Part shown: positions 8,648-16,160 of the stretch, piece by piece
Layout of the letters: every line of letters starts with the position of its first letter
Position numbering within the stretch: the first letter of the stretch is position 1
Source: Laceyella putida
GTDB taxonomy: Bacteria; Bacillota; Bacilli; Thermoactinomycetales; Thermoactinomycetaceae
DNA: 28,824 nt
Direction of reading: 5' to 3'
Assembly (NCBI RefSeq): GCF_042665195.1
Contig: NZ_JBHTBW010000070.1
Location: forward strand, 1-28,824
Notes under the pieces: model-generated
The model's database searches: none
Told to the model about the DNA's origin: nothing
What the model saw: the letters and a program-made list of their open reading frames with translations, nothing else
Program-made: the position numbers and the translations under genes

Positions 8648-9022
8648 ATGTTGGATCTTTTACGGAAAATCTGGCGAACGGGAACCGTCACTAAAAAAAT
8701 GCCTTTAGAGGAAGCACCTTCCCGTTTTCGCGGCAAGCCGGTTATCTCCTCTCAGGTGTGTACCCATTGCGAGACATGTGTCAATGCTTGCCCTACCGGC
8801 GCCCTGCAAATTCATCGAAACGACAATGCTTCCGAGCTGGTGTTATCTTACGCGCAGTGTATTTTTTGTGGAGTCTGCGCGGAGGTATGCGAAAGCGGAG
8901 CGATTCGAGTAACCAATGACTATCGCATGGTCACCAAAGACAAGAGTGAATTAATGGTGCGAGTACCTATAAAGCAATCTTTTGAACAAGTTTCCGTGGG
9001 AAAGGGTGATGTGATACAATGA
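8648..9022 (+). CDS. hyfH: Hydrogenase-4 ferredoxin-like subunit, two [4Fe-4S] clusters
   Basis: 124 residues, shorter than E. coli HyfH (about 180). Two classical 4Fe-4S motifs are present: C38-x2-C41-x2-C44-x3-C48P and C71-x2-C74-x2-C77-x3-C81. It is the NuoI-like subunit that passes electrons between the donor module and the small subunit. The ATG is preceded by AGAAGGAG. The stop overlaps the hyfI start by 4 nt (ATGA), which indicates translational coupling. Confidence 0.9.
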   Translation: MLDLLRKIWRTGTVTKKMPLEEAPSRFRGKPVISSQVCTHCETCVNACPTGALQIHRNDNASELVLSYAQCIFCGVCAEVCESGAIRVTNDYRMVTKDKSELMVRVPIKQSFEQVSVGKGDVIQ

Positions 9023-9516
9023 GCCATGTGAATGAGCAAGAGAACGATTTGGGACTAAAATTGCAAAAGAAAATCAAAGAAGTATTGGGGAAATCGCTGC
9101 ATATTCGACATGTCGATTCCGGTTCTTGCAATGGATGCGATTTTGAAATGACCATGCTCACGAATCCCGTTTATGACATCCAACGGTTTGGTGTCGATTT
9201 TGTGGCTTCTCCCCGACATGCAGATATGTTAATGGTGACGGGAGGAGTTACCCGACACTTAGAAGAAGCATTACGAAAAACGTTCAACGCCACAGCAAAT
9301 CCGAAGATGGTAGTTGCCATCGGGGCTTGTGCCTGCGGAGGTGGCATTTTTGGGCAAACCTACGCCAATCACGGCGGAGTCGACAAAATTGTACCCGTGT
9401 ATGTATATGTGCCTGGATGTCCCCCACGCCCACAGGCGATTATGGAGGGAATCCTGCTGGCGCTGGATCAATATGAAACATTGTCGGAAAAAGGGGGATT
9501 ATTTGTTGAATCTTGA
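9019..9516 (+). CDS. hyfI: Hydrogenase-4 small subunit (NuoB-like), proximal [4Fe-4S]
   Basis: 165 residues, shorter than E. coli HyfI/HycG (about 250) because no extra C-terminal part is present. The cluster ligands are visible: SCNGCDFE (Cys37, Cys40), GACACGGG (Cys104 or Cys106) and VPGCPPRP (Cys134). It binds the cluster next to the nickel site of HyfG. The gene overlaps hyfH by 4 nt and its 3' end overlaps the ArsR-type gene by 11 nt. Confidence 0.9.
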   Translation: MSHVNEQENDLGLKLQKKIKEVLGKSLHIRHVDSGSCNGCDFEMTMLTNPVYDIQRFGVDFVASPRHADMLMVTGGVTRHLEEALRKTFNATANPKMVVAIGACACGGGIFGQTYANHGGVDKIVPVYVYVPGCPPRPQAIMEGILLALDQYETLSEKGGLFVES

Positions 9517-9832
9517 GTTACAACAATTTAAAGCGGATTTTTTTAAAGCGTTAGGACATCCCTTACGGATTCGCATTCTTGAGTTGTTAGCTGAGGGGGA
9601 CAAAAACGTCAATGAGCTTCAGAGCTTGATCGGGAGCGAAGGTTCCGCAGTTTCTCAGCAACTTGCGATTCTAAGGAATAAAAACATTGTGTATGGAACA
9701 AAAGAGGGAAACAAAGTCACATATTCGCTCCGTGATCCCATGATCATCGAGCTCTTAACTGTTGCTCGCCAAATCTTTAACAATCACCTGATTGATACGA
9801 TCACGATGTTGGACAAGTTCAATGAGGAATAG
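9506..9832 (+). CDS. ArsR-family winged-helix regulator at the end of the hyf operon
   Basis: 108 residues, start TTG at 9506 with AAGGGGG 9 nt upstream; it overlaps hyfI by 11 nt. FKALGHPLRIRILELLAEGD is the typical ArsR/SmtB helix 1-2 region, and residues 40-63 (LQSLIGSEGSAVSQQLAILR) form the helix-turn-helix, followed by the wing IVYGTKEGNKVTYSL. There is no Cys in the protein, so it is not a classical thiol metal sensor; the ligand is unknown. Its embedding in the operon suggests autogenous control of the hydrogenase. The longer in-frame extension upstream is only the shadow of hyfI. Confidence 0.85.
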   Translation: MNLELQQFKADFFKALGHPLRIRILELLAEGDKNVNELQSLIGSEGSAVSQQLAILRNKNIVYGTKEGNKVTYSLRDPMIIELLTVARQIFNNHLIDTITMLDKFNEE

Positions 9833-9863
9833 GGAAGACAAATTCCTTGATGAAGGTGATTCC

Positions 9864-10520
9864 ATGTCTGATACGGTTTCACGTAGAAAAACGAAACATC
9901 TTCGGGTTATTCCGAGCAAAAAAGAACAGGTTGTCCAACTTAAAGACGGACAGTATATGACCACAAAAGACGAAGTGATTCAATTCGGGTTGAAATATCT
10001 CGAAGGGGTCGGTTCGCAATCTGTTTGTCAAGTCTGTATCCCGCATGGAGGATCCTGTTGCATAGGCTGCTTGAATTTGAATCGAGAAGAAGGGTGTCAA
10101 CAGCGAAATACCAGTTGTACAGCAGGGTTATGCGGTTTTTTGAAATTGATTCTCCATGAAGCAGGGCTTCTTCGTGAATGGGATCGCTTTTGGGATCAAA
10201 TACCTGGGAAAGGATTTAGAAAAGATTTTACCCCATCTGATATACCGATTAAAAAGTGGTTGGAAATCCCCGATATTCAGCGATTAAGTGAAGCCTTCGC
10301 AAAAGATTTATCTGAGTATGTCAAGAAACAGAAGCAACCTGGTTATATCATTAGGTTAAACAATGAATTGGACTTCTATTTGACAAGACTGTTTCAATAT
10401 AAAGAGCCTGAGATGTTGCGAAAAGCAGAGAAAAAATTAAAAAAAACTAACGAAGGATTTTCGCCATTTTCATTCAGCAAAAGAAAAAATGGACAACATA
10501 CAGTGACTATATCTATGTGA
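9864..10520 (+). CDS. Unrecognised Cys-rich protein at the end of the hyf operon
   Basis: 218 residues; the ATG at 9864 follows GAAGGTGA by 6-7 nt and lies 31 bp after the ArsR-type gene. The N-terminus is basic. Residues 55-90 hold eight cysteines in the order C55-x2-C58-x6-C65-C66-x2-C69-x8-C78-x6-C85-x4-C90, reminiscent in style of zinc- or iron-chelating Cys clusters, but I cannot name the family. The C-terminal 130 residues are charged and probably helical, with a Lys-rich tail. No signal peptide or membrane segment is evident. Co-transcription with hyf and the Cys cluster suggest a metal- or Fe-S-binding role connected with the hydrogenase or its control. This is inference. Confidence 0.75.
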   Translation: MSDTVSRRKTKHLRVIPSKKEQVVQLKDGQYMTTKDEVIQFGLKYLEGVGSQSVCQVCIPHGGSCCIGCLNLNREEGCQQRNTSCTAGLCGFLKLILHEAGLLREWDRFWDQIPGKGFRKDFTPSDIPIKKWLEIPDIQRLSEAFAKDLSEYVKKQKQPGYIIRLNNELDFYLTRLFQYKEPEMLRKAEKKLKKTNEGFSPFSFSKRKNGQHTVTISM

Positions 10521-10524
10521 AACC

Positions 10525-10567
10525 AAATCCCTGTATCCGAATATGGGTAGCAGGGAATTCTTTTTAC
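10525..10567 (+). terminator. Terminator of the hyf operon
   Basis: AATCCCTG (10526-10533) pairs with CAGGGAATT (10551-10559) and is followed by CTTTTT. It lies 5 nt after the stop of the Cys-rich gene and closes the hyfB to Cys-rich gene unit. Confidence 0.75.
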
Positions 10568-11085
10568 TCTATCCCTAAAAAGATCTCATCCAATCAACAA
10601 AAGAAATTTGAGTCTAATCGATATATGATTTAATCGATCAATGGTTTTGGAAGACTCTTATCTTACTGAGCGCGGCGGAAAATTGTCTATCGTTCGATGG
10701 GGCGCTGTTACCTGAAAACTATGTCTTGAGGTGGGTAAGATCAAAGAAGATGAAATAACAAATCGGGTTGGGGGAGGGGGGAGGCTCTTCTGCAGAGGGC
10801 GCTTCCCCGATTCCCCAAAGAATTTCAGCATCCATTAAATCCCTTTACAAGCCTTGCGCAAAATATCCGCCAGATCAGATACGAGCGGAAGTTTTGGGTT
10901 GGCTGTTGACCGTCACTGAGGAGGTAACACTTGTTGTTTATCATGGAGAACACATCTTGTTTTGGATCCATTGCTTTTTTGGCAGCCCTGCTTCCAACCA
11001 CCTTAATTATTTGTGAAATGTTTCACAATAATATCCGCGAAGTGTGGTGCGATTTTCCCCACATGTGCTCGGCCCGGCAACTTCG
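10568..11085. other. Gene-poor interval between the hyf operon and fnr
   Basis: No supported gene. A short open frame at 10931-11125 has an AGGAGG site but a TTG start, carries one hydrophobic segment and runs into the 3' end of fnr on the other strand, so I regard it as doubtful. An 82-codon frame at 10768-11016 has no ribosome binding site. The palindrome at 11011-11028 is the only clear signal. Confidence 0.4.
11011..11028. promoter_or_regulatory. Near-perfect palindrome, Rex/Fnr-type operator
   Basis: TTGTGAAATGTTTCACAA has 7-bp arms (TTGTGAA-N4-TTCACAA). This fits the Rex (redox) operator of Bacillales and also contains the Fnr core TGTGA-N6-TCACA. Neither strand shows a -10 box at the class II distance, so it does not look like an Fnr activation site. 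It lies beyond the 3' end of fnr and upstream of no clear gene. Confidence 0.55.
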
Positions 11086-11793
11086 TTATATCCGACAAAT
11101 TTCTTTGGGACAAAAATCACAATGACAGATTTCTTGCAAGTGAGATAAGTTTTTGATGAGAATGTATCCATTATAGTAGTCAATCACCTTTTTTTTGCGC
11201 AAGTCGCTAAGTATGCGGTTAACACCTTCGCGTGATGATCCAATCCATGCGGCCAATTCTAAATGGGTTAACTTTTTTCTGATGTGAATAACTTCCCCGT
11301 CTGGTATTCCATAAGAATTGGCTAGGCGGATTAACGTGGAACACAAGGCCCCTGTCTTTCCATACATCAGCAAGTCCCGCAATTTGGTTTGGGTCAAGCG
11401 GTTCATCAGGCACATCCATTTATACATGTCTACGGCAAAGGAACTATGCCGCTCAATCATTTTTTCCAAATCAGAGAGGAGAATCACTCCAGCCACGCAG
11501 GAGTTGACCACTTTGGCGGAATAGTTGTGTTTGGCATGTTGTAAGGGCGCCAACTCAGCGACAAGATCTCCAGATAGAAAAACATGGGAAACGAACGGTT
11601 TTCCATTATCCGTCTGTTTTATCCAGTGAACGCCCCCGCTTTTCAGGAAATAACATTTCGTTACCTCATCGCCTTCCCAAAACAGATAAGATCCGGCGGC
11701 AAATGTTCGTTCCTCCATGTTCTGTCTTATTAGTCGCAGGTTTTGCTCTGAAAAAACGGAGGTATTTTTCGGAAATTGCAAGCCACAGATCAT
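11086..11793 (-). CDS. fnr: Fnr, oxygen-sensing Crp/Fnr-family regulator
   Basis: 235 residues, close to B. subtilis Fnr (238). The N-terminal two thirds is the cyclic-nucleotide-binding-like beta-roll (FWEGDEVTKCYFLKSGG). The helix-turn-helix near residues 170-200 contains LTHLELAAWIGSSREGVNRIL. The C-terminus has C225-x2-C228-x4-C233 (plus Cys223), the unusual C-terminal [4Fe-4S] cluster position known for Bacillus Fnr rather than the N-terminal cluster of E. coli FNR. RBS GGAGGT lies just upstream. It is divergent from usp-nreB-nreC, with a TGTGA-N6-TCACT site between them. I infer the anaerobic activator acting on the Fnr-type promoters at 18326, 22125 and 22288. Confidence 0.88.
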   Translation of the reverse strand: MICGLQFPKNTSVFSEQNLRLIRQNMEERTFAAGSYLFWEGDEVTKCYFLKSGGVHWIKQTDNGKPFVSHVFLSGDLVAELAPLQHAKHNYSAKVVNSCVAGVILLSDLEKMIERHSSFAVDMYKWMCLMNRLTQTKLRDLLMYGKTGALCSTLIRLANSYGIPDGEVIHIRKKLTHLELAAWIGSSREGVNRILSDLRKKKVIDYYNGYILIKNLSHLQEICHCDFCPKEICRI

Positions 11794-11806
11794 AAAACCG
11801 ACCTCC

Positions 11807-11822
11807 TGTGATAAAAGTCACT
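11807..11822. promoter_or_regulatory. Fnr-type site between fnr and usp
   Basis: TGTGATAAAAGTCACT matches the Bacillus Fnr pattern TGTGA-N6-TCACT/A. For the rightward unit a weak -10 (TAGCAT, 11844-11849) starts about 29 nt from the centre, as expected for class II activation. For fnr the site abuts the ribosome binding site, so it would act from within the leader or as a repressing autoregulatory site. Confidence 0.55.
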
Positions 11823-11949
11823 GTAAACGGGCAATTTTTATTTTAGCATGGAAATGTAATCAAATATCTGCGCAACTGTATCAATTTAAAGGAGGTATCC
11901 TAACCCACCTGGTTTCTAATTACAAACCAATCGAGAAGAAGGAAATCTT

Positions 11950-12381
11950 GTGTTTCGCAAAATTCTTTTGCCCATTGATGGGTCAGAACACTCGAAACGC
12001 GCTGTTGATGCGGCCATATCCATTTGCAAAGGGAAAAATCAATGCAGAATAACGCTGCTCACTATCCAGCATTCACTTCCCCTCTGGATTGGCGAAATGG
12101 CTTTTGCTTATGCTGAGGTGGAAACGAAATTGGAGAAAGAATGTAATGACATGCTATCCCCCTTTAAAGAAAGGATCCAGGCGGAGGGGGTTGTTTGCCA
12201 AAGTCTAGTCATTAAAAGCTCCAGTCCGGCTTATGAAATTTATTCCATCGCCAAAGACCATAACTTTGATCTCATTGTAATGGGAAGCCGCGGTTTGGGG
12301 AAAGTGAGTGAGCTGTGGTTGGGAAGCGTCAGTCATACTGTCGTTCAGCAAGCACCTTGTCCGGTATTGGTTGTGAAATAG
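11950..12381 (+). CDS. Universal stress protein, UspA family
   Basis: 143 residues from a GTG start with GAAGGA 7-8 nt upstream. The N-terminus FRKILLPIDGSEHSKRAVD is the family signature, and near the C-terminus MGSRGLGK...LGSVSHTVV is the G-x2-G-x9-GS ATP-binding motif, which suggests an ATP-binding subclass. It is probably cotranscribed with nreB and nreC (122 bp gap, no terminator) from the Fnr-type site at 11807. USPs near oxygen sensors are commonly part of anaerobic or stationary-phase responses. Confidence 0.88.
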   Translation: MFRKILLPIDGSEHSKRAVDAAISICKGKNQCRITLLTIQHSLPLWIGEMAFAYAEVETKLEKECNDMLSPFKERIQAEGVVCQSLVIKSSSPAYEIYSIAKDHNFDLIVMGSRGLGKVSELWLGSVSHTVVQQAPCPVLVVK

Positions 12382-12502
12382 ATATATCCGATAAAATCCC
12401 GGCTTGCATATAGGAGCGTGGAATCTTTGAGAATTAAGGCATTAAAACGGTTTATTGAAACACTGGTCAGGTGAAATGCGGGCTGGAAGGAGACGATGGC
12501 AT

Positions 12503-13588
12503 ATGGATTTATTAAGTGAAAGGAGTAATACTGCTACTCTTTCTTATTTAGAGGGGATTTTCCAACACATTTCAGATGCGATATTGGTTGTTCAACCAGA
12601 TGGCATCATTAGGGAGGCCAATCCAGCCGCTCTGAAGCTTACCGGTTACAGTGAAGAAGAAATCAAAACAAAACATTTTTGCACCATCTGTAAAGGAATG
12701 GCAACGTGCGTGGAAGAGATCAGTTGTTTGGACTGTTTTTTTCACCATAGTTGCCTTTCTTCCTTTGAGATGCGCATTGAGACAAGGGAGGGATTGCAAT
12801 ATTCGGTTACGGCGAGCGCATCCCTATTGCCTGACGACCCAATGAGGGCAATGGTCATTGTAATCAGGGAGATGTCGCAGCTGCATCGAACTGAGCGGGA
12901 ACGATATCACCGGATGATCACCAATAAAATCATTCAAGCGCAAGAAGAAGAAAGGAAACGGGTATCCCGTGAATTGCATGACGGGGTTGGACAGGCGCTT
13001 TACAGCATCCTCATAGGCTTAAAGGTAATCGACTATCTCCCCCTTGATGAACCGAAGAAAAAACATTTGTTCGAAGTGCAAAGGATGGTTGAACAGACAT
13101 TGGATGAAGTGAAAAATTTGGCTGCCGATTTGCGCCCGTCCACCCTTGATGATCTTGGATTTTTGCCGGCTATCCGGTCTTATGCGAAAAAGTTTGAGAC
13201 GACATTCGGCATAAAAGTGGAACTGGTTGCGAGAGGGGAAAAACGCCGGTATTCCTCTATTATAGAAACGGCGCTCTATCGTATTGTCCAAGAGTCGATG
13301 ACGAATGCGGCGAAATACGCGGACACAGATAAAATCCGACTTCGCCTGGTGGATACTGACAGTGAAATCAGGGTTTTCGTTGAGGACTTTGGCAAAGGCT
13401 TTGATCCCTCGCATATCCAAGCGCAAGGAACGGGATTGGGATTATACGGAATGCAAGAACGGGCGGCCTTATTGGGTGGAACCTTCCGCATTGAATCCTC
13501 CCCAAATGAAGGCACGATTGTTTACGTCTCCATACCAATCAATTCAAAGGGGGAATCCATCGATGGTGAGGATCCTTATCGCGGATGA
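12503..13588 (+). CDS. nreB: NreB-type oxygen-sensing histidine kinase (PAS with Fe-S)
   Basis: 361 residues counted from ATG 12503, which has AAGGAG 10 nt upstream; an upstream in-frame ATG at 12455 lacks a site. An N-terminal PAS domain (residues 15-125) contains C60-x2-C63-x11-C75-x2-C78, the same spacing as the four ligands of the O2-labile [4Fe-4S] cluster of staphylococcal NreB, plus extra Cys69 and Cys84. The HisKA_3 dimerisation region has RVSRELHDGVGQ with His159, and the HATPase domain has NAAKYADTD and the glycine-rich GKGFD and GTGLGLYGM boxes. There is no membrane segment, so it is cytosolic. NreA, the nitrate receptor of the staphylococcal system, is not encoded here. Confidence 0.88.
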   Translation: MDLLSERSNTATLSYLEGIFQHISDAILVVQPDGIIREANPAALKLTGYSEEEIKTKHFCTICKGMATCVEEISCLDCFFHHSCLSSFEMRIETREGLQYSVTASASLLPDDPMRAMVIVIREMSQLHRTERERYHRMITNKIIQAQEEERKRVSRELHDGVGQALYSILIGLKVIDYLPLDEPKKKHLFEVQRMVEQTLDEVKNLAADLRPSTLDDLGFLPAIRSYAKKFETTFGIKVELVARGEKRRYSSIIETALYRIVQESMTNAAKYADTDKIRLRLVDTDSEIRVFVEDFGKGFDPSHIQAQGTGLGLYGMQERAALLGGTFRIESSPNEGTIVYVSIPINSKGESIDGEDPYRG

Positions 13589-14213
13589 CCATGCCATTGT
13601 AAGGTCGGGTCTTTCATTACTCATCAATTCCCAACCCCATATGGAGGTGGTTGGAACAGCGGCCGATGGCAAAGAAGCAGTTGATCTTTCCCTACAGCTC
13701 AAACCGGATGTCGTTTTAATGGATTTGAGCATGCCACCTGGAGAAAATGGGTTGACGGCCACGAAAAAACTTAAAGAAACGGCTCCGGAGATTAATATCC
13801 TGGTGCTTACCATGCATGATGATGAAGAGTATTTGTTTAGAGTTCTGCATGCGGGCGCATCTGGGTATATACTGAAAAGCGCCAAAGATATGGAACTGAT
13901 CAACGCCATTCAAACCGTATCCCAAAGGGCGGCCTATCTGTATCCTTCAGCCACTAAAACATTAATTCAGGAGTTCCTGTTCCATGTGCAAAAAGGGGAG
14001 GATGTGGAACATTACAATATACTGACCGAGCGTGAGCAAGAAGTCCTTACTTTAATTGCCAAAGGATATTCCAATAAAGAAATAGCGGAACAACTGATTT
14101 TATCTGTAAAAACAGTTGAAACCCACAAGTCGCATATTATGGAAAAGCTGCATTTGAAAACGCGACCCGAATTAGTTCGCTACGCACTGAAAAAAGGACT
14201 GCTTGATTTATAG
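13563..14213 (+). CDS. nreC: NreC-type response regulator, NarL/LuxR family
   Basis: 216 residues. The receiver domain starts VRILIADDHAIVRSGL with the acidic pocket DD (residues 8-9), phospho-acceptor Asp54 in LMDLSMP and Lys104 in YILKSAKD. The C-terminal GerE/LuxR helix-turn-helix is LTEREQEVLTLIAKGYSNKEIA followed by LSVKTVETHKSHIMEKL. ATG 13563 has GGGGGAA upstream and overlaps the end of nreB by 26 nt, so the two are coupled. In staphylococci NreC activates nitrate and nitrite reductase genes; no such genes are in this window. Confidence 0.9.
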   Translation: MVRILIADDHAIVRSGLSLLINSQPHMEVVGTAADGKEAVDLSLQLKPDVVLMDLSMPPGENGLTATKKLKETAPEINILVLTMHDDEEYLFRVLHAGASGYILKSAKDMELINAIQTVSQRAAYLYPSATKTLIQEFLFHVQKGEDVEHYNILTEREQEVLTLIAKGYSNKEIAEQLILSVKTVETHKSHIMEKLHLKTRPELVRYALKKGLLDL

Positions 14214-14235
14214 GTAGATTGAAATAACTTGTAGT

Positions 14236-14267
14236 AGAGTCAGCTTTCAAATGCCGGCTCTTTTTTA
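14236..14267 (+). terminator. Terminator after nreC
   Basis: AGAGTCAGC (14236-14244) pairs with GCCGGCTCT (14253-14261), with one mismatch and one wobble, followed by TTTTTT. Confidence 0.7.
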
Positions 14268-14428
14268 TGTTGAAGGTTACCGCTGTTTTATGCTCTTTCC
14301 GGCAATTCGCACAACAGGGATACTGGATTATGGTGGTAAATCTGAGTGGTCATTTGGGGAGAGCTCTTATATATACTCATAAATTGTCCATACTAAACTT
14401 AGTTAACTTAAATGGAGGAGGCAAAAAC

Positions 14429-14533
14429 GTGGCAATTCAACCACTTTTTCTTTTTTTAATCCGTTATCTCATTTTTGGTCATAATATTTATATTTCGCAG
14501 TATTTTCGAACCCAAGGAGTACTTTTGAAATAA
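14429..14533 (+). CDS. Possible 34-residue hydrophobic small protein
   Basis: GTG start at 14429 preceded by GGAGGAGG with 7 nt spacing. The product is one hydrophobic segment (residues 4-16) and a polar tail. A strong terminator follows 26 bp after the stop. The ribosome binding site and terminator support a real small gene, but I recognise no family and no clear promoter is seen. Confidence 0.4.
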   Translation: MAIQPLFLFLIRYLIFGHNIYISQYFRTQGVLLK

Positions 14534-14558
14534 CTTATCAACAATATAAGCAGCAACT

Positions 14559-14600
14559 AAAGAGTCACAGTAGATAAATGAAGCCGTGACTCTTTATTTA
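14559..14600 (+). terminator. Rho-independent terminator
   Basis: AAAGAGTCAC (14559-14568) and GTGACTCTTT (14586-14595) form a perfect 10-bp stem around a 17-nt loop, with an AT-rich tail. Confidence 0.7.
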
Positions 14601-14876
14601 TTCCGAGATTCTTTTGACGAAACCCTTCTTTTTTCATCTTCTAAGTTGGGAAATTTCCTGGTAAAGGTTGGTTATAAATAAGAGGTGTTTTTTGCAGAAT
14701 GGGGGAGCCGCCATAAAAAATTACGTGATTTTCCTTCATCGGATAAGGGGATACACTGATATATTTCCTTCCTCGACCATTTTATGATGGGAAACATAGG
14801 GGGGAAGAGAGATCAGGCCCATCAACAGGGTTAGATGAACCCGACGGATTTTGGATTAAAAGGATAATATTATCTA
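14601..14876. other. Intergenic stretch before the first MITE
   Basis: I see no gene, RNA or convincing promoter here. The interval probably held the original upstream region of hemE before the insertion at 14877. Confidence 0.3.
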
Positions 14877-15006
14877 GGGCGTGTCTGGCAAATCAAGTTG
14901 ACCATTGGGAGAAGGCGGAAAACCTTTTCCCGATGAGCGCCGATGGACAAGTGAAGCGCATGGGAAAACGGTTTTGGAGTCGCTGACATATTTATCAGAC
15001 ACGCCC
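14877..15006. mobile_element. 130-bp MITE-like element, copy 1, upstream of hemE
   Basis: The element begins GGGCGTGTCTGGCAAAT and ends with the inverted copy ATTTATCAGACACGCCC, so the terminal inverted repeats are about 17 bp with two mismatches. It is flanked by TA on both sides (CTA...TAG). It has no coding capacity. A second copy of the same length lies at 17829-17958, and the same terminal sequence ends an IS5-like element at 28735, which probably supplied the transposase. Its right end is 5 bp from the hemE ribosome binding site. Confidence 0.85.
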
Positions 15007-15028
15007 TAGTCGAAGAGGTGAATGTTTG

Positions 15029-16075
15029 ATGAACAAACCGTTTAATGATGTGTTTTTGAAAGCATGTCGCAAAGAAGAGACCCCTTATGTGCCCGTTTGG
15101 TATATGCGGCAAGCCGGAAGATATCAGCCAGAATATCGCAAGCTTCGGCGGGAGCACTCTTTTTTTGAAATGAGTGAGAATCCCGAGATTTGCGTCGAAA
15201 TAACCCGTCTCCCGGTTGAGCAATTGGGAGTGGATGCGGCCATATTATTTGCGGATATCATGACCCCGGTTAAGCATCTGGGCATAGATGTGGCAATCTT
15301 TCCGGGAATCGGTCCGATGATCACCAATCCCATTCGGACCGAGGCGGATATCCATCGTTTGGGTGAACTGGACCCGGTAGCCCATATCCCTACCGTTTTG
15401 GAGGCGGTTCGCATTCTCAACCAACAACTGTCTGTCCCATTGATCGGCTTTGCCGGGGGACCGTTTACACTTGCCAGTTATATGATTGAGGGCCAATCCT
15501 CCAAAAATCACCACAAAACGAAAGGGTTGATGTACGCGCATCCGAAAGCATGGCAAGTTCTGATGGAAAAATTGGCGGATATGACGCTTACTTATCTGAA
15601 GGCGCAAATTAGAGCCGGTGCGCATGCGGTGAAAGTGTTTGATTCCTGGGTGGGGTCATTAAGCGATGTTGACTTCCGCACATATGTTGCCCCAACCATG
15701 CGGGTTATTTTTGATGAACTGCAAAAGATGGGAGTGCCCACCATCTATTTTGGAATCGGCGCCGGCCATCTGTTGGCCGAATGGAACAAGTTGCCTGTGA
15801 GTGTGATCGGACTCGACTGGCGAACTTCGATCCGTTCTGTGAGAGCACAGGGGATAAACAAAGTGTTGCAAGGAAATATGGACCCCTCTCTCTTGCTTGG
15901 GCCTTGGGAACTGATAGAAGAAAGGGCCAAACAGGTTCTCGATCAAGGGATGGAACGAGCCGGTTATATTTTCAATCTGGGGCACGGAATCTTCCCGGAA
16001 GTGCAAGTGGACGTATTAAAAAAGTTAACCCATTTTGTTCATCAATATACGACAATACCTGAAGTGTGGGGGTGA
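15029..16075 (+). CDS. hemE: Uroporphyrinogen decarboxylase
   Basis: 348 residues, full length for HemE. It converts uroporphyrinogen III to coproporphyrinogen III in the cytosol. Signatures: PVWYMRQAGRYQPEYRKLR near the N-terminus, ILFADIMTPVKHLGID with the catalytic Asp, GFAGGPFTLASYMIEG, and a C-terminal GYIFNLGHGIFPEV. ATG 15029 was chosen because GAAGAGGTG lies 8 nt upstream; a TTG three bases earlier is less likely. The MITE at 14877-15006 lies immediately upstream, so the original promoter may have been separated from the gene. The next gene should be hemH, but only a probable scar remains before hemY. Confidence 0.95.
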   Translation: MNKPFNDVFLKACRKEETPYVPVWYMRQAGRYQPEYRKLRREHSFFEMSENPEICVEITRLPVEQLGVDAAILFADIMTPVKHLGIDVAIFPGIGPMITNPIRTEADIHRLGELDPVAHIPTVLEAVRILNQQLSVPLIGFAGGPFTLASYMIEGQSSKNHHKTKGLMYAHPKAWQVLMEKLADMTLTYLKAQIRAGAHAVKVFDSWVGSLSDVDFRTYVAPTMRVIFDELQKMGVPTIYFGIGAGHLLAEWNKLPVSVIGLDWRTSIRSVRAQGINKVLQGNMDPSLLLGPWELIEERAKQVLDQGMERAGYIFNLGHGIFPEVQVDVLKKLTHFVHQYTTIPEVWG

Positions 16076-16094
16076 TTCGCCGTGGTGCCAACTT

Positions 16095-16160
16095 GAATTG
16101 ATCAATGGCCTCACTGATGCAGTCGAGAAACAATCAGCTGGGAGAGGAGATCCGTCATGA
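16095..16160 (+). pseudogene. hemH: Probable 3' scar of hemH between hemE and hemY
   Basis: An open frame (ELINGLTDAVEK...) in the 80-bp gap runs to a TGA that overlaps the hemY start as ATGA. It resembles the C-terminal tail of Bacillales ferrochelatase (of the type FIDALADAV) and occupies the place where hemH lies in the common hemE-hemH-hemY order. Only about 21 codons remain, so the match is suggestive. The 5' half of a hemH is found at 25934-26350. Confidence 0.45.

Noticed and set aside
12011..12052. Alternative frame overlapping the universal stress protein
   Set aside because: The UspA frame has a clear family signature; the other frame has none.
14267..14428. Upstream extension of the small ORF ending at 14533
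   Set aside because: It begins inside the nreC terminator; the GTG at 14429 with GGAGGAGG is the only credible start.
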